This document shows positions 25,340 to 34,733 of a DNA stretch of 64,000 bases, in pieces (positions within the stretch are counted from its first letter, which is position 1; every line of letters starts with the position of its first letter). The position numbers and the translations under genes are program-made. The stretch comes from Pseudomonadota bacterium (GTDB taxonomy: Bacteria > Pseudomonadota > Gammaproteobacteria > Burkholderiales > Burkholderiaceae_C). The notes beneath the pieces are model-generated. The model was not told where the DNA came from, ran no database searches, and worked only from the letters and a program-made list of their open reading frames with translations. The stretch covers positions 136,998 to 200,997 of the forward strand of contig JAKAZQ010000001.1 of NCBI GenBank assembly GCA_021815805.1, in the 5' to 3' direction.

Positions 25340-27292
25340 ATGACCCAACAGCCTCTGTCCGCATCCCCTCCCCCCCACTGGAGCCGTTTCGGTGCCTGGC
25401 GCGACCAGCGGCTCGCGCGCCTGTCCGCGCTCGGCGGCTGGCTGGGCGACAGCGGCCTGGATCCGTCGCTGTGGCAGGAGGCGCTTGCCGAACTCGAACG
25501 CCGCCTGCAGCGTGACCAGGTGCAGCTGGCCTTCGTCGCCGAGTTCTCGCGCGGCAAATCCGAGCTGATCAATGCCCTGTTCTTCGGCCGCAGCGGCCAG
25601 CGCGTGCTCCCCGCGGGGGTCGGGCGCACCACCATGTGCCCGCTGGAGATCACCGGCGAAACCCAGATGCCCTGCGCGCTGCGCCTGCTGCCCATCGAGA
25701 CCCGGGCCGAGGCGCGCCTGCTCAGCGACTGGAAAGGCCGTCCGCAGGAATGGCAGGAGCACAGCTTCGCCGCCGACGACGCGGTGGCCATGAGCCGCGC
25801 CCTGCAGCACCTGTGCGACACCGTGCGCGTGCCGCTGGCGAAGGCGCGCGAGCTGGGCTTTCATCTCGACGACGCGGATGGCGCCCAGGCGCCGCCGCGC
25901 GCACCCGAGGATCTGGTCGAGATCCCGCGCTGGCGCCACGGGTTGCTGAACATCGACCACCCGCTGCTCGCCCAGGGCATCAGCGTGCTCGACACGCCGG
26001 GGCTCAACGCGCTCGGCGCCGAGCCCGAGCTGACGCTGTCGCTGATCCCCTCCGCCGCCGCGGTGGTGTTCCTGCTCGCAGCGGATGCCGGAGTCACGCG
26101 CAGCGACCTGCAACTGTGGACCGATCACATCGGCGCCGCCGGACGCGAGCGCAGCTTTGTCGTGCTCAACAAGATCGACATGCTGTGGGATCCGCTGCGC
26201 AGCGCCGCCGAGGTGCAGCAGCAGATCCGCAGCCAGTGCGAATCGGCGGCGCGGGTGCTGCAGGTCGCGCCGTCGCGCGTGTTCGCGCTCAGCGCCCACA
26301 AGGGGCTGCTGGCGCGGGTGCACGGCGACGACACCATGCTGCAGCGCTCCGGCCTGCCGCAACTCGAGGCGGCGCTCGGCGCCTGCGCCGACGCGGAGCG
26401 CCGCGAGTGGCTGGACGGCAGCTGGCGCGCCACGCTGCTCGACACGCGCCAGCGCCTGGAGCGCGATATCGATGCGCGCGTGCGCCAGGCCGACGAGCAG
26501 CGCATGGAACTGGAAGCGCTGCGCGGCAAGAGCAAGCAGGCGGTGGCCGCGCTGCTGCAGCGGGCGAACGCCGAGCGCATCGAATTCGACGCCGCGCTCG
26601 GGCTCGTCCAGGCCGTACAGGCGATCAACACGCGCCACATGGCGCAGCTGGACGAAGCGCTCGATGCCGGCCCCGCGTTGCAGCGCCTGGAGAACCTGCG
26701 ACGGCAGATCCGCTCCACCCTGCTCAAGACCGGCCTGCACCCGGCCCTGGCGCAGGCTTGCGACGAACTCGGCTCGAGCATGCAGCGCGCCGAGGCGCTG
26801 CTCGAGGAAAACCAGTCGATGCTTGCGGGCGCCTGCGTGCGCCTGAACCAGGAGTTCGCGTTCTCGATCCCGCTGCCCAAGGCCCTGCGGCTCGACGGCG
26901 CGCGCCTGGATCTCGACGCCATGCGTGCGGACTACCTCCGGTTCGCCGGCGCAGTGCAGTGGCTGCGGCTGCAAAACGCCAGCTACGCCGACCGCGTGCT
27001 GCTGTCGGCGCAGGCGCGGCTGCGCGCCATCCAGGAGCGCGCCGTGGCGGATGCCCAGCACTGGAATCGCGCGGCCATGGCCAGTCTGCAGGCACAGGCG
27101 CGCGAGCGCCGGCGCTCGGTGCGTCGACGTCTGTCCAACCTGCACCAGGTGGCGCAGGCGGATGGCGAACTGACGCAGCGCATCGAACAACTGCGCGGGC
27201 GCGGTGAGCAACTGCGCGAACTGCGCCAGCAGTTGCGCAACCGCTTCGAACTCGCGCTGCCCGAGGATCGCTCGGTACCGGCCGCGGCATGA
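25340..27292 (+). CDS. Dynamin-family GTPase
   Basis: Large GTPase of about 650 aa. G1 is AEFSRGKSELINAL, G2 the Thr in GRTTMCP, G3 VLDTPGLNAL, G4 NKID. A long helical C-terminal part with many Arg/Glu-rich heptad-like stretches follows (about residues 360-640). Bacterial dynamin-like proteins act in membrane remodelling, but this branch, commonly found between mutM and mutY in Betaproteobacteria, has no assigned role that I know. Start ATG 25340 (MTQQPL) is a choice; ATG 25304 is also in frame and neither has a good ribosome-binding site. Its stop overlaps the mutY start by 4 bases. Confidence 0.85.
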   Translation: MTQQPLSASPPPHWSRFGAWRDQRLARLSALGGWLGDSGLDPSLWQEALAELERRLQRDQVQLAFVAEFSRGKSELINALFFGRSGQRVLPAGVGRTTMCPLEITGETQMPCALRLLPIETRAEARLLSDWKGRPQEWQEHSFAADDAVAMSRALQHLCDTVRVPLAKARELGFHLDDADGAQAPPRAPEDLVEIPRWRHGLLNIDHPLLAQGISVLDTPGLNALGAEPELTLSLIPSAAAVVFLLAADAGVTRSDLQLWTDHIGAAGRERSFVVLNKIDMLWDPLRSAAEVQQQIRSQCESAARVLQVAPSRVFALSAHKGLLARVHGDDTMLQRSGLPQLEAALGACADAERREWLDGSWRATLLDTRQRLERDIDARVRQADEQRMELEALRGKSKQAVAALLQRANAERIEFDAALGLVQAVQAINTRHMAQLDEALDAGPALQRLENLRRQIRSTLLKTGLHPALAQACDELGSSMQRAEALLEENQSMLAGACVRLNQEFAFSIPLPKALRLDGARLDLDAMRADYLRFAGAVQWLRLQNASYADRVLLSAQARLRAIQERAVADAQHWNRAAMASLQAQARERRRSVRRRLSNLHQVAQADGELTQRIEQLRGRGEQLRELRQQLRNRFELALPEDRSVPAAA

Positions 27293-28383
27293 TCGAGCCG
27301 GCGGACGCCCGCGTGGCGCGCGGGCCCGGCATCGACCCCGCGAGCTTCGCGCCGCGCCTGGTCGCGTGGCAGCGCGAGCACGGGCGCCACGACCTGCCGT
27401 GGCAGCGCAGCCGCGACCCCTATCGCGTCTGGGTCTCGGAGATCATGCTCCAGCAGACTCGCGTCGACACCGTGCTGCGCTACTACGACGCGTTCCTGCA
27501 GCGCTTTCCCGATGTGCGTGCGCTGGCGCAGGCTACGCTGGACGATGTGCTGGCGCAATGGAGCGGCCTCGGCTACTACCGCCGCGCGCGCCATCTGCAT
27601 GCCTGTGCGCGACAGGTCTGCGAACGCCACGGCGGCCGCTTTCCGCGGCGGCGCGAGCAACTCGAACAGCTGGCGGGCATCGGGCGCTCGACGGCAGCCG
27701 CGATCGCCGCATTCTGCTTCGCGCAGCGCGAGGCGATTCTCGACGCCAACGTGCAGCGCGTGCTGGGGCGCGCCTTCGGGCTGCCCGGGACGCGTGATGC
27801 CGGCTCGCTGCGCGCGATGTGGCAGCTCGCCGAATCCCTGCTGCCGGCGTCGGAGCAGATGGCCGGCTACACGCAGGGACTGATGGACCTGGGCGCCACC
27901 GTGTGCAGGGCCGCCACGCCCGATTGCCCCGCCTGCCCCTTCGCGGTCGACTGCCCGCGCACGGCGCAGGAGGCGCGGCACGACGCGCAGGCACGGCAGC
28001 CCGGCACGCCACGAGCCGCCAGGCGCACACGCGAATGGGTGCTGCTGTGGGCCTGCAGCGCCGACGCCCAGGCACCCCGCGTCTGGTTGCAGCGCCGCGA
28101 TGCGCACGGCATCTGGCCCGGGCTGTGGTGCCTGCCCGGCCACGACGATGCCGCGCAGGCGCTGGCCCAGGCGGCGGAACTGGGCGAGGTGCTGGAGCAG
28201 CGCGCGCTGCCGCCCGTGCGCCACCTGCTCACCCACATGGATCTGCTGCTGCACCCGCTGCGCGTCGTGGTGCGCGCGGCTTGCCGCGCCGGCGACGGCG
28301 ACGCGCAGGGCGCATGGTTCGCGCCCGACGAGGCCTTGCGCCTCGGCCTGCCGGCGCCGGTGCGCCGCCTGCTGCAGGTTTGA
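27289..28383 (+). CDS. mutY: Adenine DNA glycosylase MutY
   Basis: Excises adenine mispaired with 8-oxoguanine. Features in order: catalytic Glu in SEIMLQQTRV, helix-hairpin-helix LAGIGRSTAAAI, catalytic Asp in ILDANVQRVLGR (DAN where DGN is more common), the 4Fe-4S cluster C-x6-C-x2-C-x5-C (CRAATPDCPACPFAVDC), and a C-terminal NUDIX-like 8-oxoG recognition domain (about 245-360). 364 aa, normal. The ATG at 27289 overlaps the dynamin gene's stop. Confidence 0.97.
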   Translation: MIEPADARVARGPGIDPASFAPRLVAWQREHGRHDLPWQRSRDPYRVWVSEIMLQQTRVDTVLRYYDAFLQRFPDVRALAQATLDDVLAQWSGLGYYRRARHLHACARQVCERHGGRFPRRREQLEQLAGIGRSTAAAIAAFCFAQREAILDANVQRVLGRAFGLPGTRDAGSLRAMWQLAESLLPASEQMAGYTQGLMDLGATVCRAATPDCPACPFAVDCPRTAQEARHDAQARQPGTPRAARRTREWVLLWACSADAQAPRVWLQRRDAHGIWPGLWCLPGHDDAAQALAQAAELGEVLEQRALPPVRHLLTHMDLLLHPLRVVVRAACRAGDGDAQGAWFAPDEALRLGLPAPVRRLLQV

Positions 28384-28401
28384 GAATCGAAGGATTTCGC
28401 C

Positions 28402-29364
28402 TCAGGCCGTGGCGTGCGAACCACCCACGGCATCGAGTTCACGGTGGCGCACCAGCACGCTGTAGCTGCGCATGAAATGCCGCCCGAGTTGCTCGGCCAG
28501 AAAGACGGAACGGTGCTGTCCCCCGGTGCAACCGATCGCCACGACCACATAGCTGCGCTGATCCTCGGCCATCATCGGCAGCCAGGTCTCGAGAAAGCCC
28601 TCGATGTGCGCGAGCATGCGCATGGCGTCCGGCTGCGCGCGCAGGAACTCGGCCACCGCGGCGTCGCGCCCGGTGAGCGCGCGCAGTTGCGGCTCGTAGT
28701 GCGGGTTGGGAAGCATGCGCACGTCAAACACGAAATCCGCATCCAGCGCCACGCCGTGCTTGAAGGCGAAGGACTCGAACAGCAGCGTGACGCGGGAGGC
28801 CTCCAGCTGCACCGCCTGTCGCACCCAGGCGCGCAACTGGGCCGGACGCAGGCCGCTGGTGTCGATGTGCAGGCCCAGGCCGGCCACCGGCGCGAGCAGC
28901 TCGCGCTCGAGTTCGATGGCCTCGATCAGCGCGGGCGCCGAAGCCGGCGCCGGCTGCCCCGGGATGCCGCGCGCCTGCTCCCCGCGACGCGCCGTCAGCG
29001 GGTGCGCACGCCGGGTTTCCGAAAAACGCTGGACCAGTGTTTCGCTGCGACAGTCGAGAAAAATGAAATGCAGATCGCATTGCGCGCGCAGGCGGCGCAC
29101 CAGCTCGGGCAGCAACGACAGGCCCTCGGCGCCGCGCGCATCCATGGCGATGGCGAGCCGGCGGTAGCCGGCCTGCTGCGCCACCCCGAGCAAATCGTCG
29201 ACGAGTTGCACCGGCAGGTTGTCGACACAGTAGTAGCCGGCGTCCTCGAGCGAGTTCAGCGCGATGGTCTTTCCCGAGCCGGACACGCCGGACAGCAGCA
29301 CCACGCGCAGCGCGCGGGCATCGTGCGGCGTGGCGGGCGCCGCGGTGGACGATGGCAGATTCAT
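28402..29364 (-). CDS. rapZ: RNase adapter protein RapZ
   Basis: Nucleotide-binding protein that in enterobacteria directs RNase E to the GlmZ small RNA and senses glucosamine-6-phosphate. The protein (320 aa) has Walker A GVSGSGKT, the YCVDNLP segment, the C-terminal domain with DVRMLPNPHY, and AIGCTGGQHRSV near the end. It carries a Gly/Pro/Ala-rich insertion of roughly 20 residues between RRAHPLT and AIELEREL compared with the enterobacterial protein. ATG 29362-29364 is preceded by AGGAGG at good spacing. Convergent with mutY, 18 bases apart. Confidence 0.93.
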   Translation of the reverse strand: MNLPSSTAAPATPHDARALRVVLLSGVSGSGKTIALNSLEDAGYYCVDNLPVQLVDDLLGVAQQAGYRRLAIAMDARGAEGLSLLPELVRRLRAQCDLHFIFLDCRSETLVQRFSETRRAHPLTARRGEQARGIPGQPAPASAPALIEAIELERELLAPVAGLGLHIDTSGLRPAQLRAWVRQAVQLEASRVTLLFESFAFKHGVALDADFVFDVRMLPNPHYEPQLRALTGRDAAVAEFLRAQPDAMRMLAHIEGFLETWLPMMAEDQRSYVVVAIGCTGGQHRSVFLAEQLGRHFMRSYSVLVRHRELDAVGGSHATA

Positions 29365-29474
29365 GGAACGATCCTCCTTGCTACGCGCGACCGCCGACCC
29401 GCGGCTGCCGCCGCCCGCGGCGGCGCGGGCTTCGTGGTGCAGGTGGCGCAGGCATCGTGCAGGGGCGCTGCGTC

Positions 29475-31169
29475 TCAGCCGCTGCGCCGGGCGCGGCGCG
29501 GGCTGGCCGACGGGGCCGGCGCGGCGGCGCCGAGCATTTCCCGCGCATGCGCCAATGCCACCTCGGACGCCGCGTCGCCGCCGAGCATGCGCGCGATCTC
29601 GCGCACCCGGGCGGCGTCGTCCAGGCATGTCACGCGACTCAGCGTCTGCCCGTCGCGACTCGTCTTGTCGACCTGCAGGTGCTGCGAAGCCGCCGCGGCG
29701 ACCTGCGCCAGGTGGGTCACGGCGAGCACCTGGCGGTCCGTGCCCAGCGCGCCGAGCAGCCGACCCACGGTGTGCGCCACGGCGCCGCCGATCCCGGCGT
29801 CCACTTCGTCGAACATCAGGGTTCCGACGGTCTGCTGGGCCGCGGTGGTGGCGGCCAGCGCCAGCGCGATGCGCGACAGCTCGCCGCCCGAGGCCACGCG
29901 ACCGAGCGGGCGCAGCTCGGCGCCGGCATGCCCGGCCACCAGCAGCTCCACCGCCTCCGCGCCGGTGGCCTGGATGTGCGGCAGCGCGCGCAAGTCCACC
30001 GCGAAATCCCCGCCCTTCATGCCAAGTTCCTGCAGCAGCCCGCGCACGCCGGCGGCCAGACGCCGGGCCGCCTCTGCACGCCGCCGGCTCAGGCGCTGCG
30101 CCGCGTCGCGCAGCGCCGCCTGGGCGGCACGCTCGGCGGCGGCCAGGGCGTCGAGGTCGGCCCCCTGCTGCAATTGCTGCAGACGCGCGCGCGCGTCCTG
30201 CCAGTGCGCGGGCAGCGCATCGGGCGCGATGCGGTGGCGTCGCGCCTGCGCCATCCAGGCCGACAGCCGGGCGTCGACCTCGGCCAGGCGCTGCGGATCG
30301 ACATCGGCCTGGCGCAGGCGCGCGGCGACTTCGTGGCCGAGTTCGGCGCCGAGGGTACGCAACTGGTCGAGCTGTTCGACCAGCGGCTGCAGCGCCGCGT
30401 CGATGCCGGCCGCCGACTGCAGCACCTGCTGCGCCCGCGCCAGCATGCGCAGCGCGCCGGTTTCGTCGTCGTCCAGCCATGCCCCGGCCGCCTGCAACTG
30501 CTCGATCAGCTCGGCGGCGTGCGCCAGGCGGCGGTGCTCGGCGTTCAGCGGCTCCCACTCGTCGTCGCGCGGCGCCAGGCGATCGAGTTCGGCGAGTTCG
30601 ATCTCCAGTGCTTCCCGCTCGCGCTGCAACTGGCCGGCGTCGTCGCGCGCCGCGCGCAGGCGCGCGTCGGCGTCGCGCCAGGCACGCCAGGCCTGCGCGC
30701 AGGCCTGGCGCTCGGCCCCCGCGCCGGCGTAGGCATCGAGCAGTTCGGCCGCGGCATCGCTGCGCGCCAGGCTCTGCCAGGCGTGCTGGCCGTGAATGTC
30801 GACCAGCAGGCTGCCCGCCTGACGAAGTTGCGCCAGTGTCGCCGGACTGCCGTTGAGAAACCCGCGCGAGCGTCCCTGGGCGTCGATGACGCGGCGCAGC
30901 AGCACGCTGTCGCCGGGGTCGAAACCCTGGCCGTCGAGCCACTCCAAGAGTTCCGGCGGGGTGTCGAATTCGGCGGAGATCTCGGCGCGCGACGCGCCGG
31001 CGAGCAGCACCGAAGCGTCGCCGCGCTCGCCCAGCGCCAGCTTGAGCGCGTCGATCAGGATGGACTTGCCGGCGCCGGTCTCGCCGGTGAGCGCGGTGAA
31101 GCCGGGGCCGAACTCGAGTTCGAGTTCGTCCACCAGCACGAATTCGCGAATATGCAAGCGGCGCAGCAT
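29475..31169 (-). CDS. recN: DNA repair protein RecN
   Basis: SMC-like ATPase in recombinational double-strand break repair. Walker A GETGAGKS near residue 30, DIHGQHAWQSL, a long coiled-coil (about 150-370), signature VASGGELSRIALAL, Walker B TLMFDEVDAGIGG and the AVTHLAQVAA switch segment. 564 aa, normal. Located 30 bases downstream of nadK on the same strand, so it is probably co-transcribed with it; the 110-base gap to rapZ contains nothing I recognise. The extended Ala/Pro/Arg C-terminal tail is low complexity. Confidence 0.96.
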   Translation of the reverse strand: MLRRLHIREFVLVDELELEFGPGFTALTGETGAGKSILIDALKLALGERGDASVLLAGASRAEISAEFDTPPELLEWLDGQGFDPGDSVLLRRVIDAQGRSRGFLNGSPATLAQLRQAGSLLVDIHGQHAWQSLARSDAAAELLDAYAGAGAERQACAQAWRAWRDADARLRAARDDAGQLQREREALEIELAELDRLAPRDDEWEPLNAEHRRLAHAAELIEQLQAAGAWLDDDETGALRMLARAQQVLQSAAGIDAALQPLVEQLDQLRTLGAELGHEVAARLRQADVDPQRLAEVDARLSAWMAQARRHRIAPDALPAHWQDARARLQQLQQGADLDALAAAERAAQAALRDAAQRLSRRRAEAARRLAAGVRGLLQELGMKGGDFAVDLRALPHIQATGAEAVELLVAGHAGAELRPLGRVASGGELSRIALALAATTAAQQTVGTLMFDEVDAGIGGAVAHTVGRLLGALGTDRQVLAVTHLAQVAAAASQHLQVDKTSRDGQTLSRVTCLDDAARVREIARMLGGDAASEVALAHAREMLGAAAPAPSASPRRARRSG

Positions 31170-31199
31170 GCCTGGAACCCCGTGACCCGTCGCGGGCCG

Positions 31200-32096
31200 T
31201 CAGTCCTCGACCCCGAGGATCTCGTGCCAGTGAAGCTTCTTGCGCAGGGTCGAGAAATAGCTCCAGCCGGGCGGATGCAGGAACAGCGCGCGGTACGGAG
31301 CGATGCTCAGGTGGATGTGGTCCCCGCCCAGCAGGTCGGCGAAATGCTGCATGTCGAAATTCACGCCGACATCGCTGCGCGACGCCACCTCGATGTCGAT
31401 GCGCACCTGCTCGGGCAGCACGATCGGGCGATTCGACAGGGTGTGCGCGGCGATCGGCACCAGCACCAGACCGGGCAGGCTGGGATGCAGGATGGGGCCG
31501 CCGGCCGACATCGCATAGGCCGTGGAGCCGGTCGGGGTGGCCACGATCAGGCCGTCGGCGCGTTGCGCGTACATGGCGCGGCCGTCGACCTCCACGCGCA
31601 ACTCCACCAGGCCGGTGGCGCCGCTGCGATTGACGACCACGTCGTTGATGGCGATACCCGAGTAGATCGGCGTGCCGTCGCGCAGCACCTGGCCGGCGAG
31701 CACCGCCCGCTGCTCGCGCTCGAAATGGCCCCTGAGCATGGCGCCGAGGGCCTCGCGCCACTCGCTCTCGGCGATGTCGGTGATGAACCCGAGGCGCCCG
31801 GAGTTGATGCCCATCAGCGGCACGCCCCAGGGAGCGAGTTCGCGCGCCGCGCCGAGCATGGTGCCGTCGCCGCCGACCACGATGCCCACCCATTCGCTGG
31901 TCGCCGCCGCGCCGATCTGCTGCAGGCTGGCGCTGGGGTAGCCCGGCAACTCGCATTGCAGCGCCGTGTGCTGCTCGATCACCGGCTCCACGCCGCACGC
32001 GGCGAGCCAGGCGGCGATTTCGCCCAGGGTGCGCGTGACTCCGGCTGCCTGGTGCTTGCCGATCAGAACCGCGTGCTGAAAGACTGGTGTGGACAT
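31200..32096 (-). CDS. nadK: NAD kinase
   Basis: Phosphorylates NAD to NADP. The family motif GGDGTML (residues 75-81), the second motif NDVVVNRSG and the glycine-rich TPTGSTAYAMSAGGP are all present. 298 aa, usual length. ATG 32094-32096 (MSTPVFQHAVLIGK) fits the family N-terminus. Divergent from hrcA across 203 bases, and upstream of recN, the normal betaproteobacterial order. Confidence 0.96.
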   Translation of the reverse strand: MSTPVFQHAVLIGKHQAAGVTRTLGEIAAWLAACGVEPVIEQHTALQCELPGYPSASLQQIGAAATSEWVGIVVGGDGTMLGAARELAPWGVPLMGINSGRLGFITDIAESEWREALGAMLRGHFEREQRAVLAGQVLRDGTPIYSGIAINDVVVNRSGATGLVELRVEVDGRAMYAQRADGLIVATPTGSTAYAMSAGGPILHPSLPGLVLVPIAAHTLSNRPIVLPEQVRIDIEVASRSDVGVNFDMQHFADLLGGDHIHLSIAPYRALFLHPPGWSYFSTLRKKLHWHEILGVED

Positions 32097-32287
32097 GGGC
32101 GAGGTGCGGTAGAACACGCGCCGAAGGACGCGATTGCCGCGCACGCGAACAGTTGGCGGGCAGGCCTGCCCGGCATTACAGCACAGGCGCGCGCAAGCGG
32201 CGCCCGGAGGTGGCGCCCGGAGGCGGCGCCAGGAATCCCCCCGGCAGGCGCGCGACCGGATTTCGCCCAAGCCGGCTCGGAGGATTT

Positions 32288-32293
32288 TAAAAT
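32288..32293 (+). promoter_or_regulatory. Candidate -10 element of hrcA
   Basis: TAAAAT lies in the palindrome ATTTTAAAAT within an otherwise very GC-rich region, seven bases before the hrcA ATG. If used, transcription would begin at or next to the start codon, giving a leaderless mRNA. No convincing -35 box was found at the right distance. Confidence 0.3.
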
Positions 32294-32299
32294 CGCGAC

Positions 32300-33319
32300 A
32301 TGGACGATCGAGCCCGCGTGCTGCTCAAGACCCTGATCGAGCGATACATCGCCGACGGCCAGCCCGTCGGCTCGCGCACCCTTTCGCGCGCCTCGGGCCT
32401 GGAACTGTCGGCGGCGACCATCCGCAACGTGATGGCCGATCTGGAGGATCTGGGGCTGATCGCCAGCCCGCACACGTCGGCCGGGCGCATTCCCACGGCG
32501 CGCGGCTACCGCCTGTTCGTCGACACCATGCTCACCGCGCGCCACGCCGACGGCAGCGCGGAACTCGAGCAGCGCTTTCGCTCCGAGCTGTCGGCGATGG
32601 AGCCGCAAAAGGTCATCGTCAACGCCGCGCGGCTGCTGTCCAACCTGTCGCATTTCGTCGGCGTGGTGATGAGCCCGCGCCGCGATGCGGCGTTCCGCCA
32701 CATCGAGTTCCTGCGCCTGTCGGAGCAGCGCATCCTGGTGATCCTGGTCGACGCCAGCGGGGACGTGCAGAACCGCATCATCGTCTCCACCCACCCTTAC
32801 ACGCAGAGCCAGCTCACCGAAGCTGCGAACTACCTGAACGCGCATTGCAGCGGCCTGAGTTTCGAGCAGATGGCCGCGCAGTTGCGCGGAGAAGTCGAGA
32901 ACCTTCGCGGCGAGATCGTCGCACTGATGCAGGCCGCGGTCAGCGCCGCCAGCGAGGCGGCGGCCGAGCAGAGCGAACAGCTGGTGATCTCGGGCCAGCA
33001 GCAACTGCTGAAAATCGACGACCTGTCCAGCGACCTGGCCAGCCTGCGGCGCCTGTTCGACCTGTTCGAGCAGAAGTCGCTGCTGCTGCGCCTGCTGGAG
33101 AGTTCGGATCGCTCGGAGGGAGTGCGCATCTACATCGGCGGCGAGAGCGAGGTCGTGCCGTTCGAGGAACTGTCGGTGATCACCGCGCCCTACGAGGTCG
33201 ACGGACGGGTGGTGGGCACGCTCGGCGTGATCGGCCCCACGCGCATGCCCTACGAGCGCATGATCCGCATCGTCGACATCACCGCCAAGCTGGTCGGCAA
33301 CACGCTGAGCCAGCGCTGA
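32300..33319 (+). CDS. hrcA: Heat-inducible transcription repressor HrcA
   Basis: Repressor of chaperone genes through the CIRCE operator. The N-terminal winged helix (about residues 1-75) includes [17 protein letters not shown] and [13 protein letters not shown], followed by the conserved [17 protein letters not shown]; the C-terminal half ends with [14 protein letters not shown]. 339 aa, normal. I did not see a CIRCE inverted repeat (TTAGCACTC pattern) in front of it. The last 41 bases overlap the end of the convergent pseudopilin gene. Confidence 0.96.
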   Translation: MDDRARVLLKTLIERYIADGQPVGSRTLSRASGLELSAATIRNVMADLEDLGLIASPHTSAGRIPTARGYRLFVDTMLTARHADGSAELEQRFRSELSAMEPQKVIVNAARLLSNLSHFVGVVMSPRRDAAFRHIEFLRLSEQRILVILVDASGDVQNRIIVSTHPYTQSQLTEAANYLNAHCSGLSFEQMAAQLRGEVENLRGEIVALMQAAVSAASEAAAEQSEQLVISGQQQLLKIDDLSSDLASLRRLFDLFEQKSLLLRLLESSDRSEGVRIYIGGESEVVPFEELSVITAPYEVDGRVVGTLGVIGPTRMPYERMIRIVDITAKLVGNTLSQR

Positions 33320-33893
33320 GCACCGACGCCGCGAGGGTTCGACGCGGCAACCCGGGCCGCGCCGGGGCGGCGCCGCAGTCGCATTCGTGCTCGCGCAGGC
33401 GCCCGCCGGCCGCCAGGACCAGTTCCCGCCCGGACCGGGCGTCCGCGGTCGGCGGCCACGGGCATACGCGCCAGCGCCCCATCAGCCAGGCGCCGGTGGG
33501 CTGGCGCGGCCAGCCGGCGGCATCGAAGCCGGCGCCGCGGGCGAGTGCGCCGGAGGCGTCGATGCGCACCCCGGCAAGCGCCGCCTGCGCCAGCGCTGGG
33601 GCGGATGCCAGGCAGGCCGCGTCGCCGCGCGCCACCCAGCCCTGCTCCCAGCGCGCGGCGTGCTGGCAATGCTGCCCGTCGGCGCTCGGACACAGCCGCA
33701 CCCCGCACCCATGCTGCAGTGCGTGCAGGCGCGCCGACCGCAATGCGTCATGCAGCGACGCAGCCGCCGCACGCACGCGCTGCGCCCGCAACGCGGCCTG
33801 CCAGGACGGCATCGCCAGCGCAAGGCACAACGCCGTCAGCGCAAGCGCAACCAGGCATTCGATCAGCGTGACTCCCGGCGCCCGGCGTTGCAT
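33279..33893 (-). CDS. Type IV pilin-like protein, FimT/GspH type
   Basis: A 204-aa prepilin-like protein. The N-terminus has a short basic leader ending in G, then [20 protein letters not shown] with the invariant Glu at +5, so it should be cut by prepilin peptidase and assemble through its hydrophobic helix. The body has scattered cysteines and [17 protein letters not shown]-type spacing typical of FimT/GspH minor pseudopilins. No other pilus gene is nearby. Its 3' end overlaps hrcA tail to tail by 41 bases. Start ATG 33891-33893 lacks a clear ribosome-binding site. Confidence 0.7.
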   Translation of the reverse strand: MQRRAPGVTLIECLVALALTALCLALAMPSWQAALRAQRVRAAAASLHDALRSARLHALQHGCGVRLCPSADGQHCQHAARWEQGWVARGDAACLASAPALAQAALAGVRIDASGALARGAGFDAAGWPRQPTGAWLMGRWRVCPWPPTADARSGRELVLAAGGRLREHECDCGAAPARPGLPRRTLAASVLSAGSACCRPAWR

Positions 33894-33997
33894 GCCGGCA
33901 TTGTGGGGGGATCGCCCGACTGGCGCGCCGCTCGCGTCGAAGACCCCGTACTGCCCCGTACACTACGAAGCTTCGCGCGTGACCCGCACGGGCATGC

Positions 33998-34073
33998 GGG
34001 CCCTTAGCTCAATGGTCAGAGCAGCGGACTCATAATCCGTTGGTTGCCGGTTCGAGCCCGGCAGGGCCCACCA
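33998..34073 (+). tRNA. tRNA-Ile2 (CAU anticodon, lysidine type)
   Basis: A 76-nt cloverleaf with encoded CCA: acceptor GGGCCCT pairs with AGGGCCC, D arm TAGCTCAATGGTCAGAGCA, anticodon loop CTCATAAT with anticodon CAT, T arm GGTTCGAGCC. Overall identity to the E. coli tRNA reading AUA (C34 modified to lysidine by TilS) rather than to either tRNA-Met. Its 3' half is repeated at 35051-35096, marking it as the integration site of the following mini-island. A TACACT at 33959-33964 could be its -10 box. Confidence 0.93.
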
Positions 34074-34074
34074 G
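34029..34074 (+). repeat. Left attachment-type repeat (attL), 3' half of tRNA-Ile2
   Basis: These 46 bases run from the anticodon loop through CCA plus one base, and recur at 35051-35096 in the same orientation with 3 mismatches. This is the pattern left by tyrosine-recombinase elements that insert into a tRNA gene and restore its 3' end. Inference from position; no integrase is present. Confidence 0.75.
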
Positions 34075-34157
34075 CATGCTCGCGGCTCGGATGATGCAGT
34101 CCGTCAGGCTGCCCACCACGATCCGATCTGGCCGCCTCGGGTGGCGGCGCCAGGCGC

Positions 34158-34439
34158 TCAGGCCGCCCTTCGCAGGGGCTTGATGTTCGGAAGCCGCACC
34201 TTGCTGGCTTGCCACAGGTCGTACTGAGCCTGCATGTTCACCCACATGTCGGGCGAGGTTCCCAGCCAGACGGCAAGCCGCCGCGCCATCACGGCGGATA
34301 TGCCGGCTTGCCCGTTCAGCACCTTGGACAAGGTCACGCGCGCCACGTGCAACTCTTGCGCTGCCTGCGTCACGGTCATGCCCTCGGGCAGCCATTCGCG
34401 CAGAACCTCGCCCGGGTGCGCTGGGTCGTGCATGCTCAT
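34158..34439 (-). CDS. higA: HigA-family antitoxin (XRE helix-turn-helix)
   Basis: A 93-aa protein starting MSMHDPAHPGEVLREWL, the typical HigA opening, followed by a helix-turn-helix (about residues 22-60: VTQAAQELHVARVTLSKVLN) and DMWVNMQAQYDLWQA at the C-terminus. It should neutralise HigB and repress the operon. It lies 9 bases downstream of higB, the toxin-first order characteristic of higBA. Inside the tRNA-flanked mini-island. Confidence 0.9.
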   Translation of the reverse strand: MSMHDPAHPGEVLREWLPEGMTVTQAAQELHVARVTLSKVLNGQAGISAVMARRLAVWLGTSPDMWVNMQAQYDLWQASKVRLPNIKPLRRAA

Positions 34440-34448
34440 CTTCTTCCC

Positions 34449-34727
34449 CTAGTGGTAGTCCTGGTAGTCGACAAGTTCGGCGCCTGCGCCATCGAAGCGG
34501 AACGTCAAGCGCCAGTTGCCGTTCACCCACACCGACCAATGCCCGGCCAACCGCCCGGACAGCGGGTGCGGACGCCACGCCGGCGCGCCCATGTCCTGCG
34601 CGCTCCTGGCAGCATCCAGGGCGGTCAGCAGCAGCCGCAATCTGGGCGCATGATGCGGCTGGATGCCGGCTTTGCTACCCGTGCAGTAGAAGGCCTCCAG
34701 ACCCGCATGACGGAACGACCGGATCAT
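34449..34727 (-). CDS. higB: HigB-family toxin (RelE fold mRNA interferase)
   Basis: A 92-aa RelE/HigB-type ribosome-dependent endoribonuclease. Diagnostic segments: MIRSFRHAGLEAFYCTG, IQPHHAPRLRLLLTALDAA, WRPHPLSGRLAGHWSV and the C-terminal NGNWRLTFRFDG followed by VDYQDYH. All family segments are present, so the toxin appears intact. First gene of the pair. Confidence 0.92.
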   Translation of the reverse strand: MIRSFRHAGLEAFYCTGSKAGIQPHHAPRLRLLLTALDAARSAQDMGAPAWRPHPLSGRLAGHWSVWVNGNWRLTFRFDGAGAELVDYQDYH

Positions 34728-34733
34728 GAGCCG

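Noticed and set aside
28402-31998. A 1198-codon open frame on the minus strand through rapZ and beyond
   Set aside because: Only the rapZ part is coding; the upstream portion is the out-of-frame shadow of recN and nadK, a common artefact in GC-rich DNA.
32097-32299. CIRCE operator before hrcA
   Set aside because: No TTAGCACTC/GAGTGCTAA inverted repeat in the gap.
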